DNA of 64,000 nt, from NCBI GenBank assembly GCA_028280345.1, contig JANQLY010000022.1, positions 62,001 through 126,000 of the forward strand, in the 5' to 3' direction. The stretch's first letter is position 1, and each line of letters opens with the position of its first letter. The notes under the pieces were generated by a model that made no database searches, had not been told where the DNA came from, and was given only the letters and a program-made list of their open reading frames with translations. The stretch comes from Pseudomonadales bacterium (lineage in GTDB: Bacteria; Pseudomonadota; Gammaproteobacteria; Pseudomonadales; UBA7239). Positions 27,932-38,251 of this stretch are shown here, in pieces. Both the position numbers and the translations under genes were made by a program.

Positions 27932-28615
27932 TCAAGGCAAAAATCGCGGTACAACCCGGTCAAGTACATTACCGACATAGGTTAAAAACAAGGTACCCAT
28001 GCTGGATCGATAACGCTCTGGATCGTAACTACCGATTGCGAGTAAGCCAAATGTTTGGCCGTGATTCTGTAACGGAGCGACAGCAGCGGAGCCAACCGTC
28101 TTTGGCGCATCGGGAAATAAAAACGCCATCTCCGATTCTCGCAATACACCACAGGTTGCCTTACTGGATTTTAGTATAGCACCGATTTCACGATCAGCAT
28201 CTGCCAGACTAGCTACGCGTGCATTCACATCGCCAAAGTCTTCACTGTCGCCAAGTAGTATCAGCGAGTTGGTGTCTACCTGATAATCCTCGCGCAAGCG
28301 ACTTTGCACGGTATTGGCTACTTCGTCGAGGTTGTCTGCTTCGAGCAGGCCGAGAACCAGTGCCTGGGTTTTATTAAACAAGCGGTCGTTTTCCCTCGCG
28401 GTTTCCAGCAGATGACTCAGGCGCTGGCGCATATCGACGGAGCGATCGCGCAGTACGGAAACCTGGCGTTCAACAAGTGAGACAGCACTACCACTTTCGT
28501 GGGGCAGGTTAAGTTCAGCGAGCAGGTTGTCGCGACTCATAAAAAAGTCCGGGTGATCGCGCAGAAACTGTTCCACCGCTTCGTGGCTTAACTTAAACTC
28601 GCTGCCGTCGCTCAT
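27932..28615 (-). CDS. DUF484 family protein (GAF-like)
   Basis: 227 residues. An N-terminal helical part ([22 protein letters not shown]) and a coiled stretch ([13 protein letters not shown]) lead into a GAF-like C-terminal half. This is the DUF484 family, found between dapF and xerC in many Gammaproteobacteria; its function is not known. ATG 28615 overlaps the dapF TGA (ATGA), so the longer frame is not used. Confidence 0.85.
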   Translation of the reverse strand: MSDGSEFKLSHEAVEQFLRDHPDFFMSRDNLLAELNLPHESGSAVSLVERQVSVLRDRSVDMRQRLSHLLETARENDRLFNKTQALVLGLLEADNLDEVANTVQSRLREDYQVDTNSLILLGDSEDFGDVNARVASLADADREIGAILKSSKATCGVLRESEMAFLFPDAPKTVGSAAVAPLQNHGQTFGLLAIGSYDPERYRSSMGTLFLTYVGNVLDRVVPRFLP

Positions 28616-29442
28616 AACTTGATTTGCCCCCGAAACACTGTCGTTGCCGGCCCGGTCATGGTGAGATGCTTGCCAGGTCCAGCCCATTCGATAATCAGCG
28701 GGCCACCACTCAGCTCCACTGTTACCCGGGAGTCTAACAGGTTGCGTTGAATGCCTGCTACTACGGCGGCACAGGCACCGGAACCACAGGCACGGGTTTC
28801 TCCGACACCGCGTTCGAAAACGCGCAGGCGAATGGCATCACGAGATAAAACCTGCATAAAGCCGACATTGACCCGATTTGGAAAACTTACATGGTGTTCG
28901 ATTTGTGGACCCAGTTCAGCTACGGGGGCATTATCCACATCGTCAACAAGCAGTACCGCATGGGGGTTGCCCATGGATACTGCCGAAATTTCCACGGGCT
29001 GACCTTCTACGTCGATATCGTAGGTGATGCTGTAATCACTGGCGCTAAACGGAATCTGTGCGGGCTCAAGAATTGGCTCGCCCATATCCACGGTAACAGA
29101 ATCGTCGTCGTTAATCTGTAGCGTGAGCATGCCATTGGCGGTTTGCGCAACAATGGTTTTTTTGGCAATCAGTTTGTTGTCGAGCACAAAGCGCGCAAAG
29201 CAGCGCGCACCGTTGCCACACTGTTCAACTTCATTGCCGTCGGCATTGAAAATGCGGTAGAGAAAATCGGCCTTTGGATCCTGCGGTGGTTCAACAAGCA
29301 ACAGTTGATCGCAACCAATGCCAAGATGGCGATCGGCGATCTGGCGCACAAGATCCTCGTTAATACGGGCACGCTGTGTAACGAGGTTGACCACCACAAA
29401 GTCGTTGCCGAGGCCGTGCATTTTGGTAAAGCGCAGTATCAT
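28612..29442 (-). CDS. dapF: Diaminopimelate epimerase
   Basis: PLP-independent racemase converting L,L- to meso-diaminopimelate for lysine and peptidoglycan. The 276 residues carry both active-site cysteines: [11 protein letters not shown] (about residue 75) and [13 protein letters not shown] (about 219). It starts 11 nt after lysA and overlaps DUF484 by 4 nt. Confidence 0.95.
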   Translation of the reverse strand: MILRFTKMHGLGNDFVVVNLVTQRARINEDLVRQIADRHLGIGCDQLLLVEPPQDPKADFLYRIFNADGNEVEQCGNGARCFARFVLDNKLIAKKTIVAQTANGMLTLQINDDDSVTVDMGEPILEPAQIPFSASDYSITYDIDVEGQPVEISAVSMGNPHAVLLVDDVDNAPVAELGPQIEHHVSFPNRVNVGFMQVLSRDAIRLRVFERGVGETRACGSGACAAVVAGIQRNLLDSRVTVELSGGPLIIEWAGPGKHLTMTGPATTVFRGQIKL

Positions 29443-29453
29443 GATATTTCGCT

Positions 29454-30746
29454 CTACAGTTGAGGTAACAGGGTTTCGCCGCGCACAAGATCTGCGAAAC
29501 TCTCCCGTGCGCGCACCAGCCAGGCATCACTGCTGTCTACCATAACTTCGGGTGGTCGCGGGCGGCTGTTGTAGTTAGAGCTCATAACAAAACCATAAGC
29601 ACCGCTGGAGCGCACCACAAGCAGATCACCGGCCGCTATAGCAAGTTCACGGTCTTTGCCAAGAAAATCTCCGGTTTCACATACCGGGCCCACCACATCG
29701 TAAGTTGCAGCCGGGGTATTTTTGCTGATTACAGGCTCAATTCCCTGGTAGGCCTGATACAGCGCCGGGCGTATCAAATCGTTCATCGCACCATCGACAA
29801 TCGCAAAGTTTTTATCGGGAGTCTCTTTAATCAGCTCAACCCGGGTGAGAAAAACCCCGGCGTTGGCAACAATGGAGCGGCCTGGTTCAAACATCAGGGT
29901 CAGCTTGCGATCGCCGAGTTGTTCGCGTACCTGGCTAATATACTGCGCTACTGTTGGCGGTGTTTCCTTGTCATAGATCACGCCGAGGCCACCACCAAGG
30001 TCGAGGTGTTCAATGTTAATGCCTACTGCAGCGAGTTCGTCGACGAGCGCAAGCACGCGCGCGAGTGCGTCGAGAAACGGGCTGGTATCAGTGAGCTGTG
30101 AACCGATATGGCAATCTACACCGACAATACGCAAGTGGCTCATTTGTGCAGCACGCTGATAGAGATCGAGCGCGGTATCTATTGGCACACCGAATTTGTT
30201 TTCTTTCAGGCCCGTGGAAATATAGGGGTGGGTATTGGCATCTACATCCGGGTTAACCCGCAGTGAGATATTGGCAGGGCGATCCAGATCGCTGGCCACC
30301 TGCTGGATTAGCGCGAGCTCAGTATCAGACTCCACGTTAAAGCAGTGAATACCGGCTTGCAGACAGCGCTCGATTTCATAACGCTGTTTGCCGACACCGG
30401 AAAAGACCACCCGGGAGGCGTCACCACCGGCAAGCAGCACACGTTCAAGCTCGCCGACAGAAACAATATCAAAGCCTGCGCCGAGGCGTGCCAGCACATT
30501 GAGTACGGCGAGATTGGAGTTGGCTTTTACTGCATAGCACACCAGGTGAGGGTGGTCGGCGAGTGCATCGCGATAGGCGAGAAAATTCTGTTCGATCACC
30601 GCGCGGCTGTAGACATAGCAAGGCGTGCCGAAGCGCGTAGCAATATCCTGTAAAGCCACGTCTTCAAGGTAGAGTTCATCCTCTGATTCATGTGTCGCAG
30701 CGCTGCTGCCCGAGGTAGGTCGGCGGCTTAAAGCATCGTAAGTCAT
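29454..30746 (-). CDS. lysA: Diaminopimelate decarboxylase
   Basis: PLP enzyme making L-lysine from meso-DAP. The 430 residues show the PLP lysine in [14 protein letters not shown], the phosphate-binding GGGLGV with HLDLGGGLG, and the substrate block [16 protein letters not shown] choose ATG 30746, two codons after a GTG at 30752. It follows lptM with a short gap, the standard lptM-lysA-dapF order. Confidence 0.95.
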   Translation of the reverse strand: MTYDALSRRPTSGSSAATHESEDELYLEDVALQDIATRFGTPCYVYSRAVIEQNFLAYRDALADHPHLVCYAVKANSNLAVLNVLARLGAGFDIVSVGELERVLLAGGDASRVVFSGVGKQRYEIERCLQAGIHCFNVESDTELALIQQVASDLDRPANISLRVNPDVDANTHPYISTGLKENKFGVPIDTALDLYQRAAQMSHLRIVGVDCHIGSQLTDTSPFLDALARVLALVDELAAVGINIEHLDLGGGLGVIYDKETPPTVAQYISQVREQLGDRKLTLMFEPGRSIVANAGVFLTRVELIKETPDKNFAIVDGAMNDLIRPALYQAYQGIEPVISKNTPAATYDVVGPVCETGDFLGKDRELAIAAGDLLVVRSSGAYGFVMSSNYNSRPRPPEVMVDSSDAWLVRARESFADLVRGETLLPQL

Positions 30747-30793
30747 TGTCACAAATCGGCGGATTTTGCGCTGTTTGTAAAAGGCCTGAACGC

Positions 30794-30973
30794 TTAAAGC
30801 GCACGTTCAACGCTATAGACAAACTCTGAGACGGGATTTTCAGATCCCGAACCCGAAGCGTTTTCACTGTCCTCCTCTTCCGGCAGGTATAGCGGTCCCT
30901 TGATACCACAGGCACCGAGCCCGGCGCTGCTGAGCGCTAATAGCAGGAAAAAACAGCAAAATCTTGCCGACAT
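30794..30973 (-). CDS. lptM: LPS translocon maturation lipoprotein LptM (YifL-like)
   Basis: 59-residue lipoprotein. A hydrophobic leader ends in the lipobox LGAC and is followed directly by GIKGPLYLPEEE, the signature of LptM, which assists disulfide maturation of the LptD-LptE translocon. A Ser/Gly/Glu-rich tail follows. The start is ATG 30973; an in-frame TTG lies two codons earlier. The position before lysA is the conserved one. Confidence 0.9.
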   Translation of the reverse strand: MSARFCCFFLLLALSSAGLGACGIKGPLYLPEEEDSENASGSGSENPVSEFVYSVERAL

Positions 30974-31052
30974 TCTCAAATCTCAAAAATAATTAAGGCG
31001 AGAGTATACGGGGCTACCCGGCATATATAAAGGGATAGATAAGGGGTTGGTG

Positions 31053-32237
31053 CTATGGCCCAGTATTGACAGGGCCCGGCGGAGAAGAGAGGAAGTAATC
31101 CTCAATATAGTCGCCAAATAGCTGTGCTTTGAGACGTGCCCCGGCTTCGTTGACGTGATGGCCATCAAGGTAGTTATCCGGGTTGGCGGGAAACAGACTG
31201 GCAAAGTCAAATACAGCGACCTGATTGCGTTCACCGAGTTTGCGAATAACAGCATTATGCTCATTAAGCGCATGGATAAACTCAGGTGAGGCACTTTTGG
31301 GAAAACGTTCAAAGCCCTCAGACATAAAAGCGAAGGTAGCCAACATTACATCGACATCGTTTGCCCTGGCAATATGAATCATGGAATTGAGGTTGCGCTC
31401 AAAATAAATCGGCTGGTTGGTTTTCAAAATCTCCATTGCCGGTATTTCTGTAAACAGGCCCTGGGGGTAGCTGCCATTGCGGCGCTGTTTAAGAAAAGCC
31501 TGTGAGAAGTTGTGTTCCTTGTTATTTTTAACAGCAACGCGATTAACGGCAGTATGTGGTGTTTGCAAGCCGGCTCTGATTAACAGTGCGCGAAACAAGG
31601 TGGAGTGTTCAAGAATACTCGGCATAAAGATGCGGGAGAAATGCGGACGCAGTTGGCCACTGTTATCACCGCGATAAGCTTCCGCTGGCCAGACCAGCCG
31701 AGAGTTAACATCGTTAACAGCGTGATAGATAACAATCAAATCAGGATTGAGATCAAGTACGCGAAATTGCAGATTAACCAGCGACTCCCAACTGCGCCAG
31801 CCACCAACCCCGGCGTTAATCACTCGCACCTGGTTGAAACCGTCGCTTTTGAGTTTCTCTTCGAGCAAAGCGGGATAACTCAGCCGGTAATCTTCTATAA
31901 AAGAGGTATACGTTGTCGAGCCACCGATACAGACAATGCGATACTCCCCGGCAGGTTTTTCTATCGGAAAGTCTTCACCGCGATACCCCAGTGAATTGTG
32001 ACGATTTTTACCTTCGACATAATTCGGGGTCGGGTAGTTGCCAAGGTAACGGTGATAGGTAAATTTGAATTGCTGATTCCAGTCAGTGGATTGTAATTGT
32101 TGTAATGAAGCGTAGGTGCGGAAAGTCTTTTCATCAGTAAAATTAAATAACCAGATACGTGCGAACACTTCAAGTACAATAAACGTTACAAGAATACTGA
32201 ACAGTACGGTGCGTATATTTTTTAAAAAAGCTATCAT
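31053..32237 (-). CDS. Membrane-anchored SGNH/GDSL hydrolase-like protein
   Basis: 394 residues. One N-terminal helix (about 10-30) is followed by a periplasmic SGNH domain: block I IVCIGGSTTYTSF (Ser), block II NAGVGGWRS (Gly), block III YHAVNDVNSR (Asn) and block V DGHHVNEAG (Asp-x-x-His). It is likely an esterase or acyl-transfer enzyme on a surface polymer. It lies 26 nt downstream of the methyltransferase gene. Confidence 0.75.
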   Translation of the reverse strand: MIAFLKNIRTVLFSILVTFIVLEVFARIWLFNFTDEKTFRTYASLQQLQSTDWNQQFKFTYHRYLGNYPTPNYVEGKNRHNSLGYRGEDFPIEKPAGEYRIVCIGGSTTYTSFIEDYRLSYPALLEEKLKSDGFNQVRVINAGVGGWRSWESLVNLQFRVLDLNPDLIVIYHAVNDVNSRLVWPAEAYRGDNSGQLRPHFSRIFMPSILEHSTLFRALLIRAGLQTPHTAVNRVAVKNNKEHNFSQAFLKQRRNGSYPQGLFTEIPAMEILKTNQPIYFERNLNSMIHIARANDVDVMLATFAFMSEGFERFPKSASPEFIHALNEHNAVIRKLGERNQVAVFDFASLFPANPDNYLDGHHVNEAGARLKAQLFGDYIEDYFLSSPPGPVNTGP

Positions 32238-32263
32238 TTTTGTAAAGTGCTTTCTCGCTGATA

Positions 32264-33250
32264 TTATTTCATAAAGATAACTGTAGCCTCATTCGGCAGT
32301 TCGTAAAGAAATTCCGGTGAAACAGTGTTTTCAAAATCACCGATAATTTCAAGTGCCCATGTGGGTAAGGGTTCGGAAAGATCGGTTTTACGCTTGAGCA
32401 TAAACAGGGTTTTTTCTGTAAACGGTGTAGCTGATTGTGAAACAGGCATAATCAAACAGTCTCGAAAGCCGGCCTGACGAGAAAACGTTTGAAACCCGTG
32501 GCGAGTAAATTGCCATTTGTCATCGTAGGTTTCAAAACGTGGGTCGCTTTTATCGAGTCCGATACGATCAGTTACAAAACAAATTCGATTAGATAATACA
32601 GTTTTTACTTTCGGATCAAGCTCGCTGGCGCATTGATGCCCAAGTATCTGTTTATAGAGTTGGGCAAGCATGTAGTTGCCGTTTTCAAACGGTTCAACAA
32701 ATATAGCAACGCCATCATCTTTTAAAATGTTTGCACAACCAAGAATAGTCTTATCGGGTTTAAATAAATGGTGTAACACCGCAAAGCCCACTACAAGGTC
32801 CATACTGGCAGATTTAAAATCCGGCTCTTCAGCATTTAATTGCATCAGTGTGCAGCGGTTTAGCAGATTGGCATTTAACAGATTTTGCTTTAACGCCAGT
32901 AGCATATTCGGGCTGAGGTCGCTTGCGATAAGGTTGGCGTGGGGAAACTTTTCAAGAATTGGCAAAACAGAATTTCCTGCACCGGAACCGAGATCGAGAA
33001 TCTGCCGTGCCTGTTCTTTCAAACCCTCGTGCCCACAAGTGCGCAGTGCGCGTTCGAGTAAGGAGCCTGAAGCGCGGGTGTGCTCTGATTGTTTGGCATA
33101 GATAGCCGCATCGCGAGTGAACTGATCATTGAGAAATCGCTCAAGCAGCTCATCGGGATAACTTGGCGAATAGATGCCGCGTAAACTCTCGTCATCGCAC
33201 TTATCGCCCAGGTCGATGACCGGTTGGTTATAGATAGCGGCAAATTCCAT
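32264..33250 (-). CDS. Class I SAM-dependent methyltransferase
   Basis: 328 residues with SAM motif I ILDLGSGAGNSVLPILEKFP, motif II LIASDLSPNMLLAL and a following MDLVVGFAVLHHLF (post-II). The N-terminal about 85 residues are extra to the core domain. The substrate is unknown. It lies between the sulfotransferase and the SGNH gene on the minus strand, which suggests modification of a shared glycan or lipid. Confidence 0.75.
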   Translation of the reverse strand: MEFAAIYNQPVIDLGDKCDDESLRGIYSPSYPDELLERFLNDQFTRDAAIYAKQSEHTRASGSLLERALRTCGHEGLKEQARQILDLGSGAGNSVLPILEKFPHANLIASDLSPNMLLALKQNLLNANLLNRCTLMQLNAEEPDFKSASMDLVVGFAVLHHLFKPDKTILGCANILKDDGVAIFVEPFENGNYMLAQLYKQILGHQCASELDPKVKTVLSNRICFVTDRIGLDKSDPRFETYDDKWQFTRHGFQTFSRQAGFRDCLIMPVSQSATPFTEKTLFMLKRKTDLSEPLPTWALEIIGDFENTVSPEFLYELPNEATVIFMK

Positions 33251-33301
33251 GCCGCTATTATAGCCAGAATTACGGGTTAGACGTCCAGAGTAACGGGGAC
33301 G

Positions 33302-34450
33302 TTAGTCCATAGGCGGGTTATATTTTTCGAGATAAAAGCCAAAGCGCTGCAAAATACCGTCTTCCGTGAGGCCGTATTCATCAAGCGCATATTCGTGCTT
33401 GCCGTGTTTACCCATCGGGTGTTCCTCGGCATAGGCTTTCATGGCTGCGTGGGTGCTATCGCTGAGAGGCAAATTAAAATAGCTGTAGACTTTTTCAGCA
33501 GTGCCCAATGGATCGCTGACAAAGTCATCAAACTGAATATCAATAAAGTGCTTCGCATCGGCTTGTTCACGAATTGCCACGGCTTTTTCCATCTTGCGCG
33601 CCAGGTATTCCATGACAACGGGGCCAAGGTCTTTTTTGTCGTATTCGCGATTGCCCATCATTGCAGCCATCATACTCGCATAGGATGTTACACACTCGAG
33701 CGGATTGCGGTGGGTAATAATGATGCTGCACTCGGGGAACAGCTCGATCAGGATGTCCATGGCCCACAAATGACCAGGTGTTTTTAATAGCCAGCGATCT
33801 CCCGGGCGCTGCCACTGCAGCATGCGTAACAGGTCAGCGTAGTAGCGATAGCTGTTGTGTAGATCCTGCTGTTGAAACCACGAGGCGTAAGGTTCCATCA
33901 TGGTTTCTATACCGAATTGCACGTCGCAGAAAGTATGGTTAAGCAAGTGGATACACTCTTCCGGTGTGTCGACACTCGTGGTGTGAATCCTGGCAAAGTC
34001 CGGGTTATCTTTTTTACTTTGCTCTTCCCAGTCCTTCATGCCCTGATAACGCGGGTCGACAGCACCGGGTTCAAGTCCTTCGATTGGTTCCGGATTAAAA
34101 CCCTCCCACATATATAGCGGGCGCGCGACCGGGTCGTTGGCGAGCAGGTTAAGCAGGGCCGAAGTACCGGTACGCGGCAAGCCGGTTAAAAACAGCGGCG
34201 GGTTTAATTCGACATCACGAATTTCCGGGTGCAGGGTAAAGGCATTCTCGATACGCAGGCGAGCTGATAGCAGGTCCACCAGTCGTTTGCGACATTTATA
34301 CATGCCTTTTTCGGTGTAGCCGTTACTGCCATAAGTTTCGAGTAACACACCCAGCCCTTCGCGAAAATCATCGGGGCCAAAATTACTAAAGCCGGCTTTT
34401 TCCTCGGCTTCCTTTAATACACTGTCGATGGAAAGATCAATTTCACTCAT
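33302..34450 (-). CDS. Sulfotransferase family protein
   Basis: 382 residues with the PAPS-binding loop FLTGLPRTGTSALLNLL (about 87-103) and the 3'-phosphate block IIITHRNPLECVTSY (about 239-253). Members act on small molecules or glycans, and this longer family is common in marine Gammaproteobacteria beside DUF1214 genes. It starts 27 nt after the DUF1214 gene ends, so the two are likely co-transcribed and linked in function. Confidence 0.75.
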   Translation of the reverse strand: MSEIDLSIDSVLKEAEEKAGFSNFGPDDFREGLGVLLETYGSNGYTEKGMYKCRKRLVDLLSARLRIENAFTLHPEIRDVELNPPLFLTGLPRTGTSALLNLLANDPVARPLYMWEGFNPEPIEGLEPGAVDPRYQGMKDWEEQSKKDNPDFARIHTTSVDTPEECIHLLNHTFCDVQFGIETMMEPYASWFQQQDLHNSYRYYADLLRMLQWQRPGDRWLLKTPGHLWAMDILIELFPECSIIITHRNPLECVTSYASMMAAMMGNREYDKKDLGPVVMEYLARKMEKAVAIREQADAKHFIDIQFDDFVSDPLGTAEKVYSYFNLPLSDSTHAAMKAYAEEHPMGKHGKHEYALDEYGLTEDGILQRFGFYLEKYNPPMD

Positions 34451-34477
34451 GGTCTGGTTCCGGTTTAAACGTTACGG

Positions 34478-35602
34478 TTATTTGAGCTCTGTGAGCTTGA
34501 CGAGTCTGGTTTGCGGCTGGGGAAATTCCTTTGAGCGAATCCAGCGTACACACATGGTGCCTTCATTGCGATCGCAGGTGTCCATCCAGTTGTCGATATG
34601 CTCCCCCGGGTCGGTTTTTGACACAACGATGCGCACCGAGCCATCGTCGTTGTATTTTGCCATATGATTATTCAAATGAACGGGGAAAAAACGGTAGTCG
34701 AGGCTTTCCATCCAGTAGTTGGCGAGCTGGAAGTTCCAGAAGTCGCACTCCGGTGGAGTAAATTCGATTACGAGAGCCTCGTCATCAGAGATATCAAAAT
34801 AGCTGTGGTAGTAGGCGATATTCGGGTCACCGCCGGCCTGCAGGGCTTTATCCGGATTAAAGCGCGGCAACTCATTGATATGTTGTTTGAAATCCTCGGT
34901 CCACGAGGCAAACAGCGCCGAGGTACCGTGCACAAAAAAGCCCGCACCGGCAAGTGCTTCATTGACCCGCTCCGCAGCTAGATGGCGCGGTTGGTTTGGC
35001 CCGTCGATACGTTCGATATTCACGTTCGCAGGAATTTCGTTTTTGTGGTCGAGGCGGGTCTGGCGCACCTGGATTAACCGGGTTTCCGGGGCCATCGGTA
35101 GCCAGTCGGCATGGTTATCTTTTGCCGCCTGTTCATCGACGCTTGCGACAATGCGGAAATTGCCCCCATCGTCGAGCGTCATATCGGCAGCTTCGAGGTA
35201 GCCCGTGGTATCGAGGGAGTTAGTCTTGCCGTAACCCCCGGCCTGCGAGCCAAAACCCAGGTAGTGTACCGTGGCACGATTACCAGTGATCAGGTAGGTG
35301 TAGTTGCCGTTAACCGGAGCCGCAAGGTAGATATTGTCCGGGTTGTCCATACCCATCTTGATGGTCTCGTGTACCGGGCAGCGAAACGCCGGGGCCCGAG
35401 TGTCGGCGGCTTCGAGAAACGATTCCAGCGCGGCCCGAGTCAGGCGTGCGAGGTAGCGCCAGCCTTCGGCACGTTCACGCGGGTCGGTGGGGGCGGTATC
35501 CGCGAGAACCACCTTCTGGCCGGCTTCCTTGAGGGCATCGCAGAAGTCATTCCAACTGCTGCCATCCATTACACGGTCAATTGCTTCCTGTTTATCTGCC
35601 AT
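34478..35602 (-). CDS. DUF1214 domain-containing protein
   Basis: 374-residue soluble protein without a signal peptide. The C-terminal part (FWNFQLANYWMESLDYR, then DDGSVRIVVSKTDPG) matches the DUF1214 pattern. The function is unknown. It is paired with the sulfotransferase immediately downstream. Confidence 0.65.
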   Translation of the reverse strand: MADKQEAIDRVMDGSSWNDFCDALKEAGQKVVLADTAPTDPRERAEGWRYLARLTRAALESFLEAADTRAPAFRCPVHETIKMGMDNPDNIYLAAPVNGNYTYLITGNRATVHYLGFGSQAGGYGKTNSLDTTGYLEAADMTLDDGGNFRIVASVDEQAAKDNHADWLPMAPETRLIQVRQTRLDHKNEIPANVNIERIDGPNQPRHLAAERVNEALAGAGFFVHGTSALFASWTEDFKQHINELPRFNPDKALQAGGDPNIAYYHSYFDISDDEALVIEFTPPECDFWNFQLANYWMESLDYRFFPVHLNNHMAKYNDDGSVRIVVSKTDPGEHIDNWMDTCDRNEGTMCVRWIRSKEFPQPQTRLVKLTELK

Positions 35603-35737
35603 GACAGGCCTCGTTGAGCAAAAAAGTCAGTTTTGATCTTAAGGCAAGCGATAAATATGTGTATAGGGATAAACAGGGCTTTTCAGGTGCGACCAGTTTC
35701 TATACACCAGTCTCGAGACCTGGTTTTTGAAATGACG

Positions 35738-38125
35738 CTAGCGATTTTGTAATCGGTTGTAATCGAGTATACCCGCCGCAATAGGCTGTGCTTGCTGGTT
35801 GTAGTCATGCACCCAGTCGCTAAAAGCCCAAAACGCCGGATCATTGCGACGTACACCGTAGGCAGACATCAAGGCGCGATAGTCATCTTCAGTTTCAAGT
35901 GAAGCAAGTGCTGTAGCAAAAGTTTCGAGTTCATAATCGTGAAGATCAAAAAAGGCATTTGGGTAATCGCCAATCACACCTTTAACAACGGTCAGAGTAT
36001 AGTCATCTGGCAACAAGCGGCTATCTTCAGAAAAGAGTTGCGACACATTGGTCAGAGCCCGATTGGTGGTAAGGGTGTAGAGATCGTGGCTGCCATTGCT
36101 ACGGCGTACTCGTATCAAAGCGACATCGGGAAGCAGGGTTAGCAAAGACCCTTTGACATCCGTGAGTTTTTCAATGCCTTCAGGATGTGTGTCGTGGAGA
36201 CGTGAGTGCGGTTTCCAGTTAAGTTCGTCTCGGGATGCAACCTCATAGGGGATACGATCAAACAGTTTGTCAAACAACTCGCGCTTCGGATTGTCGCTGT
36301 GATAAACAATTTCCGGATTATCTTCGCCGAGTGCTTTTAATGACACCAGGTAGTGGCTGACATCGGATTCCGCATCCCGGTACCAGTCGTCAAAAGTTTG
36401 TTCAGCGACTGTGCCAGGCAAAAATAATAAAAAGTTATATTCACCTTCCATACGTAGAAAATCCATATATAAGCGCGTATTCAACTGGTGGCCCACATTG
36501 CCGTAGACATCATAGCCGGCGACGAGCAGGTAATGGATGCGCTCGAGCAGTGAATAACCAATCACCCAGGCAGTTTTTGGTTCGTTACCGATAAATCCCT
36601 TGTGTACACTGGCGCTATCAAAATGACGAAATATCGTTAATGCGGCGTTCGGGTTCTTTTCTGCACCGCCATCCCAGATCAGATTCATGGAGATGCCTTC
36701 GCGGTTTGGGAAATTTTCTTGCAAATAATGATCCCGGTCTTCGAGAAACTTGCGATGCAAGCGGGAGTACTTGCGCCAGCTGGTTAGTGGCAACGCATTG
36801 CTCTGTTGTTCAGAAGGTAAACTGAGAAATTCTTTTTCAATCTTGAGAAAATCGTTAACAGCGTTCTGTGCGATATTGTCAGGATCGACAAACATCACCC
36901 AGAAATGATCCTGAATCACATTGAGTGCTGTTTGACCGCGACATACAGGCCCCTTGATAAAGCCCATAATCGTGTATTGGGCTTCATCCAGCATAAACTT
37001 GTAGCGGGAAACAACCGGCAGCTGTTCAAACGCGATAAACGGGTTTGAAGCAACACCGGGTTCCCAACCTGGCAGTGTTGGTACTTCATAGTCTTCTTTG
37101 AAGAACAGGGATTGCCAACGCTGCAGTCGCTGTGTATCGAGCCGATAGGGCATATGGCTTTTTGCCACAATGCTGGTTTTAATTTGCTGTAACCGATAGT
37201 AAACACGCTCAACACCGGGGTCATCATAAGGCCGGCGTGTTGCAATCAGCTCAACCGGTTCGCCAGGGGGGGTGGCTGAGCGTACCAGTTTAAAGAAGTC
37301 GCCTTGCGGCAGATCAGCAAAATACAGGTGACCAAGGAAAAGATGTTCGTAGATATAGCGGCTCACCAGTTGTTCTTTTAACGAGTCACCGTTAAGGAAG
37401 GCTTCCCAGCGTTGCACTTCCGCAGCATGTTGCTCGTTGAGTTCACCGGGAGGTAAACGTTTTGCACCCTGTTCAATCCAGCGCTCAAAGGTATTGAACT
37501 CGGCATCGCTTAGTGCGGGCAAACCATAAGGCATACCCCACAATGGGTACTGCTTTTCATAGTGATCCATTTCTTCAATAGAAGGGCAGTATTGGGAGCG
37601 GCTTAAACTGAAATCAAAGCTGTCTGGCAGTATTTCATCGTCCGGTAGAGGGTGCTGGCGCTTTAGATCCAGCAAGCGATAGAGAACGCCGGCCTCGCGG
37701 TTGAATTCAGCATTTTGTGTGCGTTCATTAAGCACGGGGTAAAACTGCTTGTCGCGCCACTGCTCTGTGGCAAGGGCATCTTCAAACAGACGGCTTGGCT
37801 CGGCTTTTAACAGCCGCGCGCCGTTGTAAACCCGGTTTTTACTCGCGCCACGGTCAATGCCCTCGAAGGCATCCATCTTTAACTGACACGGTGCATCGTA
37901 GCAGCCGTGGCAGACAACACAGCGCCGTTCCACGAGTGGCTCGAGATCGCGATGGTATTCAATCGCCTGCTCAGCTTCGGCAGATGACATGGTGCGATCC
38001 TGCACACTGGCGACACCGTAAATATCGTCAAACTGCTGCTGCACATAGACACTACAGCCAGAGACAAACAGGATCAGCAAGATTACAAAGTTGCGTTGTT
38101 TAAATGTCAGATTTGATTTCAGCAT
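35738..38125 (-). CDS. cti: Fatty acid cis/trans isomerase (periplasmic haem lipoprotein)
   Basis: 795 residues. The start ATG 38125 gives a lipoprotein signal ending in VSGC. The haem c motif CVVCH lies at about residue 65 (RRCVVCHGCYDAPCQLK), as in Cti, which converts cis- to trans-unsaturated membrane lipids under solvent or heat stress. The length and the long haem-free C-terminal part fit the family. An in-frame start 21 codons upstream would bury the signal peptide. Confidence 0.88.
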   Translation of the reverse strand: MLKSNLTFKQRNFVILLILFVSGCSVYVQQQFDDIYGVASVQDRTMSSAEAEQAIEYHRDLEPLVERRCVVCHGCYDAPCQLKMDAFEGIDRGASKNRVYNGARLLKAEPSRLFEDALATEQWRDKQFYPVLNERTQNAEFNREAGVLYRLLDLKRQHPLPDDEILPDSFDFSLSRSQYCPSIEEMDHYEKQYPLWGMPYGLPALSDAEFNTFERWIEQGAKRLPPGELNEQHAAEVQRWEAFLNGDSLKEQLVSRYIYEHLFLGHLYFADLPQGDFFKLVRSATPPGEPVELIATRRPYDDPGVERVYYRLQQIKTSIVAKSHMPYRLDTQRLQRWQSLFFKEDYEVPTLPGWEPGVASNPFIAFEQLPVVSRYKFMLDEAQYTIMGFIKGPVCRGQTALNVIQDHFWVMFVDPDNIAQNAVNDFLKIEKEFLSLPSEQQSNALPLTSWRKYSRLHRKFLEDRDHYLQENFPNREGISMNLIWDGGAEKNPNAALTIFRHFDSASVHKGFIGNEPKTAWVIGYSLLERIHYLLVAGYDVYGNVGHQLNTRLYMDFLRMEGEYNFLLFLPGTVAEQTFDDWYRDAESDVSHYLVSLKALGEDNPEIVYHSDNPKRELFDKLFDRIPYEVASRDELNWKPHSRLHDTHPEGIEKLTDVKGSLLTLLPDVALIRVRRSNGSHDLYTLTTNRALTNVSQLFSEDSRLLPDDYTLTVVKGVIGDYPNAFFDLHDYELETFATALASLETEDDYRALMSAYGVRRNDPAFWAFSDWVHDYNQQAQPIAAGILDYNRLQNR

Positions 38126-38251
38126 GAGCGCTATTCTAGAGCAATTCCCGTACAGGTGCGAAGAGTCTGCAAGTAGACGTTTCCTCAATCACTGAAAGGT
38201 TTTATGATGATCAACTTTTGTTAACCGCCCGGATTAACCAGGAGAGATAGC

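Noticed and set aside
35700..35725. Near-palindrome around GTCTCGAGAC as an operator
   Set aside because: It sits between two minus-strand genes and could equally be a weak terminator; no second copy was found in the window.
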